A DNA stretch of 54,588 nt from DATJLY01 sp035604195 (GTDB lineage Bacteria; Pseudomonadota; Alphaproteobacteria; ATCC43930; CGMCC-115725). The notes beneath the pieces were generated by a model. The model was given only the letters and a program-made list of their open reading frames with translations, searched no databases and was not told the origin of the DNA. Within the stretch, counting starts at the first letter, position 1, and each line of letters opens with the position of its first letter. Location of the stretch: the NCBI GenBank assembly GCA_035604195.1, contig DATNIY010000046.1, positions 1 through 54,588 on the forward strand, in the 5' to 3' direction. A program made the translations under genes and the position numbers. Of this stretch, positions 27,764 through 36,189 are shown one piece after another.

Positions 27764-28930
27764 TCAGGTGCGGCCGCGTCCCCACAACCGTTCCGTCGCG
27801 CGCCGGGCGCCTTCGGCCAAAGTCGCGAGCTTCGCCCAGGCGATCTCGGCATGCCCGACCCGATGGCCGAGGCCGCAATCCGTCCCGGCCATGACTTTGT
27901 CGCGGCCGACGAGATCGGCATAGCGAATCAGGCGCTCGGCCACCAGATCGGGATGCTCGATGAAGTCGGTGCAATGGCCGACGACGCCGGGGATGAGCAC
28001 CGCGCGCTCCGGCGGCTTCACGTTCTCGAAGATCTGCCATTCGTGCTCGTGGCAGGGGTTCGATGCCTCGATCGAATAGCTCGAGGCGCGCACCTTGAAG
28101 ATCAGGTCGATGATGTCGCCGAGCGGAATGTCGCTCTGGTGCGGCCCGTGGAAGCTGCCCCAACAGACATGGAGCCGCACCTTCTCGCGCGGAATGTCGC
28201 GGAGCGCGTGGTTCAATGCCTCGATGCGAAGCTCGGCGTATTTGCGGTACTGCTCGATGCTCATCTCCGGATACATCTGCCAGCCATCGGGCAGGTCGGG
28301 GTCGTCGATCTGCAAGAGGAATCCGGCATCGACGATCGCTTTGTATTCCTCGCGCATGGCTTCGGCGATGGCGTAGAGGAACGCCTCGGCGCTCGGATAG
28401 TGGTCATTGTGGAGCCAATGCTCGATGGTGCCGGGGGTATTGGCCGACATGAACGGCTCAGCGACGCTGACACTCGCCAATGCCGCGCGGAAATTGGCGA
28501 TGTCCGTCGCTACCGCCGCGTGGCCGACATAGCGGAGCGGCGCGGCGCAGATCGCCTGCGCGCGCACGGGAATCGAGACCCAACCGCGGTCGGAAGCGAA
28601 ATAGCCGGGAAAGCGCCGGATCTCGCGCGCGGCAATGTTGAGTGGCGCCGGGCTCATCTCCGCCTTGTAGGGGCGCATTTCGAAGCCGGCGAGGCGTTCC
28701 CGGACATAGGTCGTGAAATTGGTCTTGCCGAGCTCGCCGTCGCAGACGCCGTCGAGCCCGCAGGCGGCCTGTTGGCGCACGACCTCCGCCACCTCGCGCC
28801 TCAGGCGCTCGGCGAGCGCCGCCGAATCGTAGGGCCGACCGTCGGCGCGGGCTTGGACCATCTGGCCCAGTTCCTCGGAGCGCGGCAGGCAGCCGGCATG
28901 GGTAGCAAGGATGCGCGTCGTGTCCGTCAT
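27764..28930 (-). CDS. MetE catalytic-domain protein, second paralogue
   Basis: A 388-residue MetE_C-family protein. Zinc ligands: His and Cys in LHVCWGSFHG, Glu in YSIEASNP, Cys in GTDCGLGHR. Its start TRILATHAGCLPRSEEL is unlike that of the neighbours, so it is a distinct subfamily and not a recent duplicate. There is no N-terminal MetE domain. Substrates are unknown. It lies between two other MetE-core genes in the same direction; 86 bases separate it from the upstream one. Confidence 0.88.
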   Translation of the reverse strand: MTDTTRILATHAGCLPRSEELGQMVQARADGRPYDSAALAERLRREVAEVVRQQAACGLDGVCDGELGKTNFTTYVRERLAGFEMRPYKAEMSPAPLNIAAREIRRFPGYFASDRGWVSIPVRAQAICAAPLRYVGHAAVATDIANFRAALASVSVAEPFMSANTPGTIEHWLHNDHYPSAEAFLYAIAEAMREEYKAIVDAGFLLQIDDPDLPDGWQMYPEMSIEQYRKYAELRIEALNHALRDIPREKVRLHVCWGSFHGPHQSDIPLGDIIDLIFKVRASSYSIEASNPCHEHEWQIFENVKPPERAVLIPGVVGHCTDFIEHPDLVAERLIRYADLVGRDKVMAGTDCGLGHRVGHAEIAWAKLATLAEGARRATERLWGRGRT

Positions 28931-29016
28931 GGCTCGGGCCCTCCTGACGCTAGCGGACCGCGCCCGGCAGATGCTGCGCCGCCGCGGCGACGAACCCTGG
29001 ATCGGCGTGCGGCGGC

Positions 29017-30051
29017 TTACCGGCCCAGCACTTCGCGCCGGACGATGGCGGTGCCTTCGGCGAGCGCCTTGAGCTTGGCGAAGGCGGCGGGGCGCGCGAT
29101 GTATTTCATGCCGCAATCGGGCGCGGGAATGATGCGGTCGGCCGGGAGATAGCGCAGCGCGCGGCGGATGCGCTCGGCGACGGTCTGCGAACTTTCCGGC
29201 TCGAGGTCGCCCAGGCTGATGACGCCGAGGATCACCGTCTTGCCCTTCAGGCTGCGGAGAATTTCGAGATCGAGATTGGACTGGGCGGTCTCGATCGAGA
29301 TCTGGTCGGCGGCGCTGTCGGCGAGCTCGGGCAGGAAGGAATAGCCGCTCGGGCGCGTGTGCACGACATGCGCATAGCCGAAGCAGAGATGCACCGCGGT
29401 CGGCCCGGCAATGCCCGCCAGCGCCCGGTTGATCGCCTTGACGCCATAGCGCTTCGCCTTCTCGGGGCGGGCCTGGAGATAGGGCTCGTCGAGCTGAATG
29501 ACATCGGCGCCCGCGCGCTTGAGATCGCGGAGCTCGGCGTTGACCGCATCCGCATAGGCCAGCGCCACCTCCTCTTCGTCCTTGTAATAATCGTTCTGCG
29601 CCTGCTGCGTCATGGTGAACGGGCCGGGCAGGGTGATCTTGATGCGCCGGTCGGTGTTGCGGCGGAGGAACTCGACATCGCGCAGCTCTATGGGCTTGAG
29701 CCGCCGGATCGGGCCCGCCACGCGCGGCACCGGGTTGGCATGGCCGGTGCGGTCGAGCGCCGTGCCGGGCTTCTCGATATCGACGCCCGAGAGCGCCGTC
29801 GCAAAGCGGTTCGAATAGCTTTCCCGCCGCATTTCGCCATCGGTGATGATGTCGATCCCGGCGCGTTCCTGATCGCGAATGGCGATCAAGGTCGCGTCGT
29901 CCTGCGCCTCCTCGAGAAAGGGCTCGGGGATCCGCCAGATCTCCTTGGCGCGCACCCGCGGCGGCAGCCTGCCGCGCAGATTGCCGCGGTCGATCAGCCA
30001 GTCCGGCTGCGGATAGCTTCCGACGACCGTGGTCGGCAGTATGTCGCTCAT
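29017..30051 (-). CDS. MetE catalytic-domain protein, third paralogue
   Basis: A 344-residue MetE_C-family protein beginning MSDILPTTVVGSYPQPDWL, a common start for methionine synthase II-like proteins. Zinc ligands: His and Cys in VHLCFGYAH, Glu in ISIETAQSN, Cys in APDCGMKY. LPGPFTMTQQAQ and DVIQLDEPYL lie in the barrel. It begins 19 bases after the MFS transporter stop. Candidate methyl- or alkyltransferase acting on the transported compound or its product. Confidence 0.9.
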   Translation of the reverse strand: MSDILPTTVVGSYPQPDWLIDRGNLRGRLPPRVRAKEIWRIPEPFLEEAQDDATLIAIRDQERAGIDIITDGEMRRESYSNRFATALSGVDIEKPGTALDRTGHANPVPRVAGPIRRLKPIELRDVEFLRRNTDRRIKITLPGPFTMTQQAQNDYYKDEEEVALAYADAVNAELRDLKRAGADVIQLDEPYLQARPEKAKRYGVKAINRALAGIAGPTAVHLCFGYAHVVHTRPSGYSFLPELADSAADQISIETAQSNLDLEILRSLKGKTVILGVISLGDLEPESSQTVAERIRRALRYLPADRIIPAPDCGMKYIARPAAFAKLKALAEGTAIVRREVLGR

Positions 30052-30070
30052 CGTCTCCTCCCGGCGGCGC

Positions 30071-31408
30071 TCAGACGGTTTCCGGCAGCGGCTTGCCTCT
30101 TGTCTCCGGCAGGAACGGCGCGGTGACGAGGCCGAGGATATAGATCATCCCGACCATGGTCGCGGCATTGCCGAAACCGCCGAAGCTCACGATCAGCGTG
30201 CCGGCGATCAGCGGACCGATGAAGGCGATGAAGCGCGGCGCGTTGAAGCAGAAGGCGATGCCGGTGGCGCGCATCCGCGTCGGGAACAGCTCCGGCAGCC
30301 ACACCGGCATCCAGGAATACTGTCCGAGGCTGAAGAACCCGTTGATGCAGACGACCACCAGAAGCAGGTTCAGATCCGAGGTCCAGAGGAAAAGGACCGG
30401 CGTCATCACCAGCGCCGCGGCGAAGAAGAGCAGCGCAATCGGCTTGCGCCCGAAGGCATCGGCGAGGAAGCCGAGGCTGATGTAGCCGATGATCGCGCCG
30501 AGATTGTAGGCCATGCCGGCGAAGCTCGCCCATTGCTGCGCCGGCAGCCCGGCCTTGGCCGCGACCGAGGCGATATAGGGCGGGACCCAAGAGGAAATGC
30601 CCCACCACGCCAGCGTCGTCGTCAAGGACATCAGAAACGCGATGATGGTGCGGCGCCGGATTTCGGGCTCGGCGAAGAGATCGACCACGGTGAAACGGGT
30701 GAGCGCATGCTCCTGCGCGTCGAGCGTGGCGCCGGTGCGCTGCCGCTCCTGCGCGCTGCGCCGGCGCTCATTGGCAACCTCCCACAGGACGGATTCCGGA
30801 ATGCCGCGCCGGACCCATAAGGTGAACAGCGCCGGCAGGACACCGATGAGATACATGTAGCGCCACGCTCCCGGGCCAAGCGGGCTGATCAGAAGCCAGA
30901 CAAAAGAGGCGAGGAAGAAGCCGATGCCGAGCCCGCATTGCATGAGCCCAGCGCCCTTGCCGCGCGCGCGATCGGGCCAGATCTCGGCGGTGATCGAAGT
31001 TCCGGTCGCCCATTCCGAGCCGATGGCGATGCCGACGACGAAGCGGAGGATGGCGAAAGAAAGCCAGCTCCACGCAAACGCGCTCAACCCCGTCATCAGC
31101 GAATAGGCGAGGATGGCGAAGATCATCACCCGCTTGCGTCCGAGATAGTCGGCGAGGATGCCGCCCAGGAGGCCGCCGAGGCCCCAGCCGAAAAGGGTGA
31201 TGGCGATGACGGCTCCGGCATAGGCCGGGATCTGCGCGAACTGGCTCGGCTCGAGCAGCTGGTGCAGCGCCACGCCGACGGTGAGGATGAGGGCGTAGGT
31301 CTCGTAGCCGTCGAAGAGCCACCCGAGATTCGACGCCAGAAGGGCATTCCACTGACGGCGTTCGAGCGAGCGGTACCACGGCAAGGCGGCGGCGTTGACG
31401 TTTTCCAT
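30071..31408 (-). CDS. MFS transporter, aromatic-acid/sugar-porter type
   Basis: A 445-residue, twelve-helix major facilitator. The first helix has LGWLFDGYETYALILTVG (Asp in helix 1, as in the AAHS aromatic acid:H+ symporters). The A-motif is LADYLGRKRVM and helix 4-5 carries RFVVGIAIGSEW; FLADAFGRKP is the second A-like motif. It likely imports an organic acid or related substrate for the enzymes of this operon. It starts 31 bases after the iron-sulfur subunit gene. Confidence 0.88.
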   Translation of the reverse strand: MENVNAAALPWYRSLERRQWNALLASNLGWLFDGYETYALILTVGVALHQLLEPSQFAQIPAYAGAVIAITLFGWGLGGLLGGILADYLGRKRVMIFAILAYSLMTGLSAFAWSWLSFAILRFVVGIAIGSEWATGTSITAEIWPDRARGKGAGLMQCGLGIGFFLASFVWLLISPLGPGAWRYMYLIGVLPALFTLWVRRGIPESVLWEVANERRRSAQERQRTGATLDAQEHALTRFTVVDLFAEPEIRRRTIIAFLMSLTTTLAWWGISSWVPPYIASVAAKAGLPAQQWASFAGMAYNLGAIIGYISLGFLADAFGRKPIALLFFAAALVMTPVLFLWTSDLNLLLVVVCINGFFSLGQYSWMPVWLPELFPTRMRATGIAFCFNAPRFIAFIGPLIAGTLIVSFGGFGNAATMVGMIYILGLVTAPFLPETRGKPLPETV

Positions 31409-31438
31409 GGCGGACTCCCCAGGGATTATTGTTGTCTC

Positions 31439-31930
31439 TCAGCCGGACGCGGCTCCCTTTCGCTTCCGTGCCGCGAGCTTCACCGCGGCGATGATCTCGG
31501 GATAGGCGCCACAGCGGCATAAATTTCCCGACATGTAGTGCCGGATGTCGTCGTCGCTCGGCTCGGGCTGCTCGTCGAGGAGTTGACGTGCCATCAGGAT
31601 CATGCCGGGCGTGCAGAAGCCGCATTGAAAGGCGCCGGTTTCGATGAAGGCCTCCTGCAGCGGATCGAGCGTGCCGCCATCGCCGAGATGCTCGATGGTC
31701 TCGACCGCGGCGCCGTCGGCGAAGGCGGCGAGATAGAGGCAGCCCGACACGGCGGCGCCGTCGACGATGACCGTGCAGCAGCCGCATAGACCCTGGCCGC
31801 AGCTCTCGCGCGCGCCGAAGAGGTCGAAGCGCTGTTGCAGGATTTCGACGAGGGTCTCGTGCGTGCCGATCTCGGCCGCGACCTGGCGGCCGTTGAGGGT
31901 GAAGCGGATGGTGCGCGCGCCCTCGGCCAT
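31439..31930 (-). CDS. Molybdenum hydroxylase, [2Fe-2S] subunit
   Basis: A 163-residue small subunit of a xanthine-dehydrogenase/CO-dehydrogenase family enzyme. Plant-ferredoxin-type cluster ligands are in ESCGQGLCGCCTV with a later Cys (GCLYL). The second cluster ligands are in QCGFCTPGMI and NLCRCGAYPEI. It carries electrons from the molybdenum centre to FAD. The ATG at 31930 is one base after the stop of the large subunit gene. Confidence 0.95.
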   Translation of the reverse strand: MAEGARTIRFTLNGRQVAAEIGTHETLVEILQQRFDLFGARESCGQGLCGCCTVIVDGAAVSGCLYLAAFADGAAVETIEHLGDGGTLDPLQEAFIETGAFQCGFCTPGMILMARQLLDEQPEPSDDDIRHYMSGNLCRCGAYPEIIAAVKLAARKRKGAASG

Positions 31931-31931
31931 C

Positions 31932-34208
31932 TCAGGCCTCTCCGCGCTTCTCGCCGAGCGCCCGCCACACCGCTTCGGCCGTAAGCGGCAGCGCGGAGAG
32001 CCGAACGCCGACCGCGTCGTCGATGGCATTGGCGATCGCCGGCGAGACGCCGAAGGTGCCGCTCTCGCCGACGCCCTTGGCGCCGAAGGGGCCGCCGTGC
32101 TCCTGCGCCTCGACCGCGGCACTCTCCATCGCCGTCGGCAGATCGTGGAAGCCGGGAATCTTGTAATCCGCGAGCGAAGCGTTGGTGAGCTGGCCGTCGC
32201 GGAATTGCATCTCCTCGCTCAGGGTGAAGCCCAGTTGCATGATGGCGCCGCCGGAAAGCTGAGTCTCGACGATTGCCGGATTGATCGGCGTGCCGGCATC
32301 GGCGACATTGACGAGCTTCGTCACCCGCACCGCGCCGGTCTCGGTGTCGATTTCGACCTCCGCGCCGGCGCCGCCGATCATCCAGAAGGGCGTCGCGTTG
32401 GCGGTGAGGCCGGTGTCGTGATCGGGCGAGGCATAGCTCGGGATGAAGCTGCCGACGCCGACGATGTTGCCGGCCTGCATGCCGTATTTCCGCCGGAAGA
32501 GCTCGGGCCAGGGCAGATTGCTGCCTGGCGGCAGGCCCAACTCGGCTGCGAGCGCCGCGAGTTTGTCGCGCGCATCCTCGGCGGCGCGCTTCACGGCATT
32601 CCCCATGTGATAGGTCGAGCGCGAGCCGAGCGTCGCCATGTCGTAGGGCGTGACATCGGTGTCGGGATGGACGACCCGGATCGCCTCCGCGGGCAGGTCG
32701 AGCACCTCGGCGGCGATCTGCGCCATCGCCGTGTCGGAGCCCTGGCCCATATCGACGGTGCTGGAATAGAGGACGCAGCTCCCGTCGGCGGCGATGGTGA
32801 TGATCGCGACCGAAGTGGTCGGCGCGATCGAAGCCTTGAAGCCGATGCCGAGGCCGCGGCCGCGGCGCAAAGTGCCGCTGCCGCGGTCGAAGGGCTCGCG
32901 CCACTTCATGCGCTGCGCCAGCCGGTCGAGCACCGCCTCGATCGCGGCGTCGCGCATGATCGTGCCGGTCGCTTGCGGCCGCCCCTCGCGCAGGATGTTC
33001 TTGCGGCGAAACTCGAGCGGGTCGAGGCCGAGCGCGCGAGCGATCAAATCGGTGTGGCTCTCATAGGCCCAAACGAGCTGCGGAATGCCGAAGCCCCTGA
33101 GCGCGCCGGCGGGCGGGAGGTTGGTATAGACGGCGTAGGATTCGATGTGGACGTTCTCGATGTCGTAGGGTCCGGCGGCGGTGAAGCCGGATTTCTGGGT
33201 GACGCGCGGGCCGACATCGGCATAGGCGCCGCCGTTCCACCAGACATCGCAGCGCCGCGCCACAATGCGCCCGTCCGCGGCGACGCCGCTCTTGATGCGC
33301 AAGGTGGCCGCGTGCTTGGTGATGGTGAAGAACTGCTCTTCCATGGTGAGCGCGACCTTCACCGGCCGGCGGACCAACAGCGACAGCGCCGCCACCAGCG
33401 CCTCGAGCTTGATGTAGAGCTTGGCGCCGAAGCCGCCGCCCAAATACGGCACCTTGACGCGCACCCGGTTCTCCGGCCAGCCCAAGAGCCGCGCAATCTC
33501 GATGCGCACGAAGGATGGCGATTGCGACGCGGTGTGGATGGTGATCGCGGAAGCGCCGGCGTCGGCGACCGAGACCATGGGCTCGAGCGGCGTGTGCATC
33601 ACCTGCTGGGTGCGGAAGCTGTGCTCGAAGATGCGATCGGCGGCGGCAAAGCCGGCCTCGACGTCGCCGCGCCGCAAATGGAAGTCGAGCGCGACATTGG
33701 TGTTCTTGCGCCCTTCGAGATGCTTCAGATCGGGGAAGATCCCGGCGGGCTTCAGCACCTCGTGCACGATCGCGGCCGAGGATGCCGCCTCGACCTCGTC
33801 GAAGACGGCGGGCAGCTCGTCATATTCCGCGGTGATGAGCTGCGCCGCTTCCTCGGCGACATGCGGATCGGCGGCCAGCACGACGGCGACCGGCTCACCG
33901 GCATAGCGCACCTTCTCCAGCGCCAGGATGGGCTGGTCGTGAAACGCGGGCCCGTAATAGGGGTTGGGAATGACGGCGTGCAGATCCTCGCCGGTGACGA
34001 CACGCTCGACTCCTGCCATGGCCTGCGCCGCGCGCACATCGATGCGGCGGATGCGGCCATGCGCCACGGTGCTGCGGAAGATCTTGCCGTAGAGCATGCC
34101 GGGCAGGCGCAAATTGTGGACGTATTCGGCGCGTCCCGTCACCTTGGCGCGGCCCTCGAGACGCCGGGCCGAACGCCCGACCTGGCCGCGCTGCAAGGGC
34201 TTGGTCAT
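31932..34208 (-). CDS. Molybdenum hydroxylase, molybdopterin-binding subunit
   Basis: A 758-residue large subunit. Domain a/b hammerhead first (GRAEYVHNLRLPGMLYGK, APPSEFGHGR-like VAHGRIRRID), then the Mo-cofactor domains with PPAGALRGFGIPQ and FDRGSGTLRRGRGLGIGF. The catalytic Glu is in GAKGVGESGTFG near the C-terminus. The CO-dehydrogenase AYRCSF loop is absent, so it hydroxylates an aldehyde, heterocycle or similar substrate and not CO. Start overlaps the stop of the FAD subunit gene (ATGA). Confidence 0.95.
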   Translation of the reverse strand: MTKPLQRGQVGRSARRLEGRAKVTGRAEYVHNLRLPGMLYGKIFRSTVAHGRIRRIDVRAAQAMAGVERVVTGEDLHAVIPNPYYGPAFHDQPILALEKVRYAGEPVAVVLAADPHVAEEAAQLITAEYDELPAVFDEVEAASSAAIVHEVLKPAGIFPDLKHLEGRKNTNVALDFHLRRGDVEAGFAAADRIFEHSFRTQQVMHTPLEPMVSVADAGASAITIHTASQSPSFVRIEIARLLGWPENRVRVKVPYLGGGFGAKLYIKLEALVAALSLLVRRPVKVALTMEEQFFTITKHAATLRIKSGVAADGRIVARRCDVWWNGGAYADVGPRVTQKSGFTAAGPYDIENVHIESYAVYTNLPPAGALRGFGIPQLVWAYESHTDLIARALGLDPLEFRRKNILREGRPQATGTIMRDAAIEAVLDRLAQRMKWREPFDRGSGTLRRGRGLGIGFKASIAPTTSVAIITIAADGSCVLYSSTVDMGQGSDTAMAQIAAEVLDLPAEAIRVVHPDTDVTPYDMATLGSRSTYHMGNAVKRAAEDARDKLAALAAELGLPPGSNLPWPELFRRKYGMQAGNIVGVGSFIPSYASPDHDTGLTANATPFWMIGGAGAEVEIDTETGAVRVTKLVNVADAGTPINPAIVETQLSGGAIMQLGFTLSEEMQFRDGQLTNASLADYKIPGFHDLPTAMESAAVEAQEHGGPFGAKGVGESGTFGVSPAIANAIDDAVGVRLSALPLTAEAVWRALGEKRGEA

Positions 34209-35080
34209 CGCGGCGCCTCCGGCGCGGCGGCGAGCGCGCTCCTGGCGGCGCGCCCCAAGCCCACGCGCAAGAGCTGCTTCTTGTAGGCGGCCGAGCCATG
34301 CTGGTCGGAGACGATCGCCGCCTCGGCGGCCGCAGCCTCGCCGGCGCGGCGCAGGATTGCGTCGTCGATGGCGGCGCCGCGCAGCACCGCCTCCGCCGCG
34401 GCGAGCCGCGTCGGCGTTTCCGTCGCTGCGCCGATGACGATGCGGGAATCGCGGATGATCCCGCCCGCGACGCTGAGCGAGACCGCGATGCCGAGCGACG
34501 GCCAATCGTCGGCCGAGCGCGCCGTGCATTTGAGATAGGCGGATTGCCGCCCGGCCTGCGGCGGAACGATGAGTTCCGCGATCATCTCGTCATGGCGCAG
34601 CACGGTCTCGAGGTAGCCCTTGAACAAGGCTTCGATCGCGATCGCATGCTCGCCTGCGGGGCCGGCGATGATGAGGCGGGCTCCAAGGGCAACCAGCACC
34701 GGCGGCAGATCGAGGTGCGGATCGGCGTGGGCGAGATGCCCGCCGATGGTCGCGACATTGCGCACCCGGCGGTTCGCCAGCCGTCGCAGCGTGCGCGTGA
34801 TCACCGGCGCCAGGCGCGCCACCTCCGGCGAGCGCTCGACCGACGCCAAGGTCGCCATGGCGCCGATGCGCAACTCGCCATCGGGCTCGGCGGCGATCCG
34901 CCGGAAGCGCTCCTCGATCGCGCGCAGGCTGACGAGGCGCAGCGGCCGGAACAGGCCCGCCTTCATCATCAGCATCAGCGCCGTGCCGCCGGCAATCGGC
35001 CGCACCGCGGGATCGTCGCGGTCGAGACAGCCTATGGCCTCGGCAAGCGAGCGCGGTTCGACCAAATCGAATGGCTTCAT
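34205..35080 (-). CDS. Molybdenum hydroxylase, FAD-binding subunit
   Basis: A 291-residue medium subunit. It starts MKPFDLVEPRSLAEAIGCL; AGGTALMLMMKAGL is the FAD-binding GG-T loop, and NVATIGGHLAHADPHLDLPP is the second flavin motif. It passes electrons from the iron-sulfur subunit to the acceptor. A GGGGAGGAGG ribosome site lies directly before the ATG. It is the first gene of the seven-gene leftward operon; a candidate promoter lies at 35141-35168. Confidence 0.95.
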   Translation of the reverse strand: MKPFDLVEPRSLAEAIGCLDRDDPAVRPIAGGTALMLMMKAGLFRPLRLVSLRAIEERFRRIAAEPDGELRIGAMATLASVERSPEVARLAPVITRTLRRLANRRVRNVATIGGHLAHADPHLDLPPVLVALGARLIIAGPAGEHAIAIEALFKGYLETVLRHDEMIAELIVPPQAGRQSAYLKCTARSADDWPSLGIAVSLSVAGGIIRDSRIVIGAATETPTRLAAAEAVLRGAAIDDAILRRAGEAAAAEAAIVSDQHGSAAYKKQLLRVGLGRAARSALAAAPEAPR

Positions 35081-35140
35081 CCTCCTCCCCGACGGGCCGC
35101 GTTACGAGCGGGCAAGCGAGCCCAGGCCTTGATTGCGCCT

Positions 35141-35168
35141 AACATAGCCCGATTCTTGCAAGGCGCAA
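35141..35168 (-). promoter_or_regulatory. Candidate promoter of the molybdenum hydroxylase operon
   Basis: On the minus strand TTGCGC (35168-35163), 16 bases, TATGTT (35146-35141). Transcription would begin near 35134, about 54 bases before the first start codon. This makes the hydroxylase - MFS - MetE genes a unit separate from the amidohydrolase upstream. Confidence 0.45.
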
Positions 35169-35169
35169 C

Positions 35170-35270
35170 GGCCATCGCGGCGCGAAGCTCGACGACAGCA
35201 TGCGCGTCTTCACCGAGGACGAGATCTTCGACTTCCTCGGCGATGGCGATGCCGCGATGACGGGCGCGCG
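35170..35270 (+). pseudogene. Possible remnant of a 2-hydroxyacid dehydrogenase start
   Basis: A plus-strand frame contains MRVFTEDEIFDFLGDGDAAMTG (read in two parts: MRVFTEDEIF, FLGDGDAAMTG). It is like the TEDEL-x-GDADAVI-AG segment near the N-terminus of D-isomer 2-hydroxyacid dehydrogenases. The resemblance stops within a few codons at the end of the amidohydrolase gene. Low confidence: short and one-sided. Confidence 0.25.
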
Positions 35271-35275
35271 GCGGG

Positions 35276-36175
35276 TCAGGGGGCGGCGTAGCGCCGGACC
35301 GCTGGCAGCTCGAAGCCGAAGAGCCGCGCCGGATTGTCGGCGAGAATCTTGCGCTGCAGCTCCGGCTCCGGCGCGAAGCGGTAAACGAGTTCCAAGAGTT
35401 CGGCGTCGTTGGGCATTGCCGGCTTGTCGTAACGCACATGCGGCCAATCGGTGCACCAGATGATCCGGTCGGGCGCGGTCTCGATGAATTTGCGCGCATA
35501 GGGCACGACGTCGTCCCAGGATTGCGCCATCGCGGAGATGCGGTCGGCGTTCGAGACCATCATCCACCAATTCTCGCGCTTGACGAAGTCGAGCAACAGG
35601 CGAAAGACCGGGTCATCCACGCCCTTGCGGATGTCGAGATGGCCGAGATGGTCGATGACCGCGGGGATCTTGACCTTCTTGAGGAGATCCGCGAGCTCGG
35701 GCCATTCCGCGTCGGTTGCGTGGATCTTGGCGTGCCAGCCCAAATGCTTGATCCGGTCGATCGCGCGCTCGAAGCCCGCATGGCTCGGCACGATGTTGAG
35801 CATCTTCCAGAAATTGAAGCGGGCGCCGCGCACGCCGACCTCGTGGAGCCGCTCGATCTCCTTGTCGCTGACGCTGTCGTCGATGAGCGCAATGCCGCGA
35901 TAGTTGGGTTGCCCCGCAAGCGCATCGAAGAGGGTGCGGTGGTCGGTGCCGTGCACGGTGGACTGCACGACAACGCCGCGCTCCAACCCGAGCGTCCGGT
36001 GCATCCTTTGCGCCGTTGCGAAGGTCGCATCGGCGGGCGGCCTGTACGCGCCGCCGCTGCGCAGCGGAAATTTGGCGGGATCGCCGAAGACATGCACCTG
36101 GCAGTCGCAGCTCTTGGGCGGCGGCGGCCGGCTCGGCTTTCGCGTGTCGCGTTGGAAGGTCGGGTATTGCTCCAT
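35276..36175 (-). CDS. Amidohydrolase_2-family hydrolase, LigI-like
   Basis: A 299-residue TIM-barrel amidohydrolase related to 2-pyrone-4,6-dicarboxylate lactonase and D-galactarolactone isomerases. Motifs: CDCQVHVFGDPAKFPL at the N-terminus (metal/ligand H), IHATDAEWPELADL, VIDHLGHLD, WCTDWPHVRYDKP and NPARLFGF near the end. Family members open lactones of aromatic or sugar acids. It follows the hydroxyacid oxidase gene by 14 bases, so both are probably co-transcribed. Confidence 0.85.
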   Translation of the reverse strand: MEQYPTFQRDTRKPSRPPPPKSCDCQVHVFGDPAKFPLRSGGAYRPPADATFATAQRMHRTLGLERGVVVQSTVHGTDHRTLFDALAGQPNYRGIALIDDSVSDKEIERLHEVGVRGARFNFWKMLNIVPSHAGFERAIDRIKHLGWHAKIHATDAEWPELADLLKKVKIPAVIDHLGHLDIRKGVDDPVFRLLLDFVKRENWWMMVSNADRISAMAQSWDDVVPYARKFIETAPDRIIWCTDWPHVRYDKPAMPNDAELLELVYRFAPEPELQRKILADNPARLFGFELPAVRRYAAP

Positions 36176-36189
36176 CTCCGGCGCGTCCC

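Noticed and set aside
26615..30051. The three MetE-core genes as pieces of one broken metE
   Set aside because: Each contains the whole catalytic domain with all zinc ligands and its own start; they are paralogues and not fragments.
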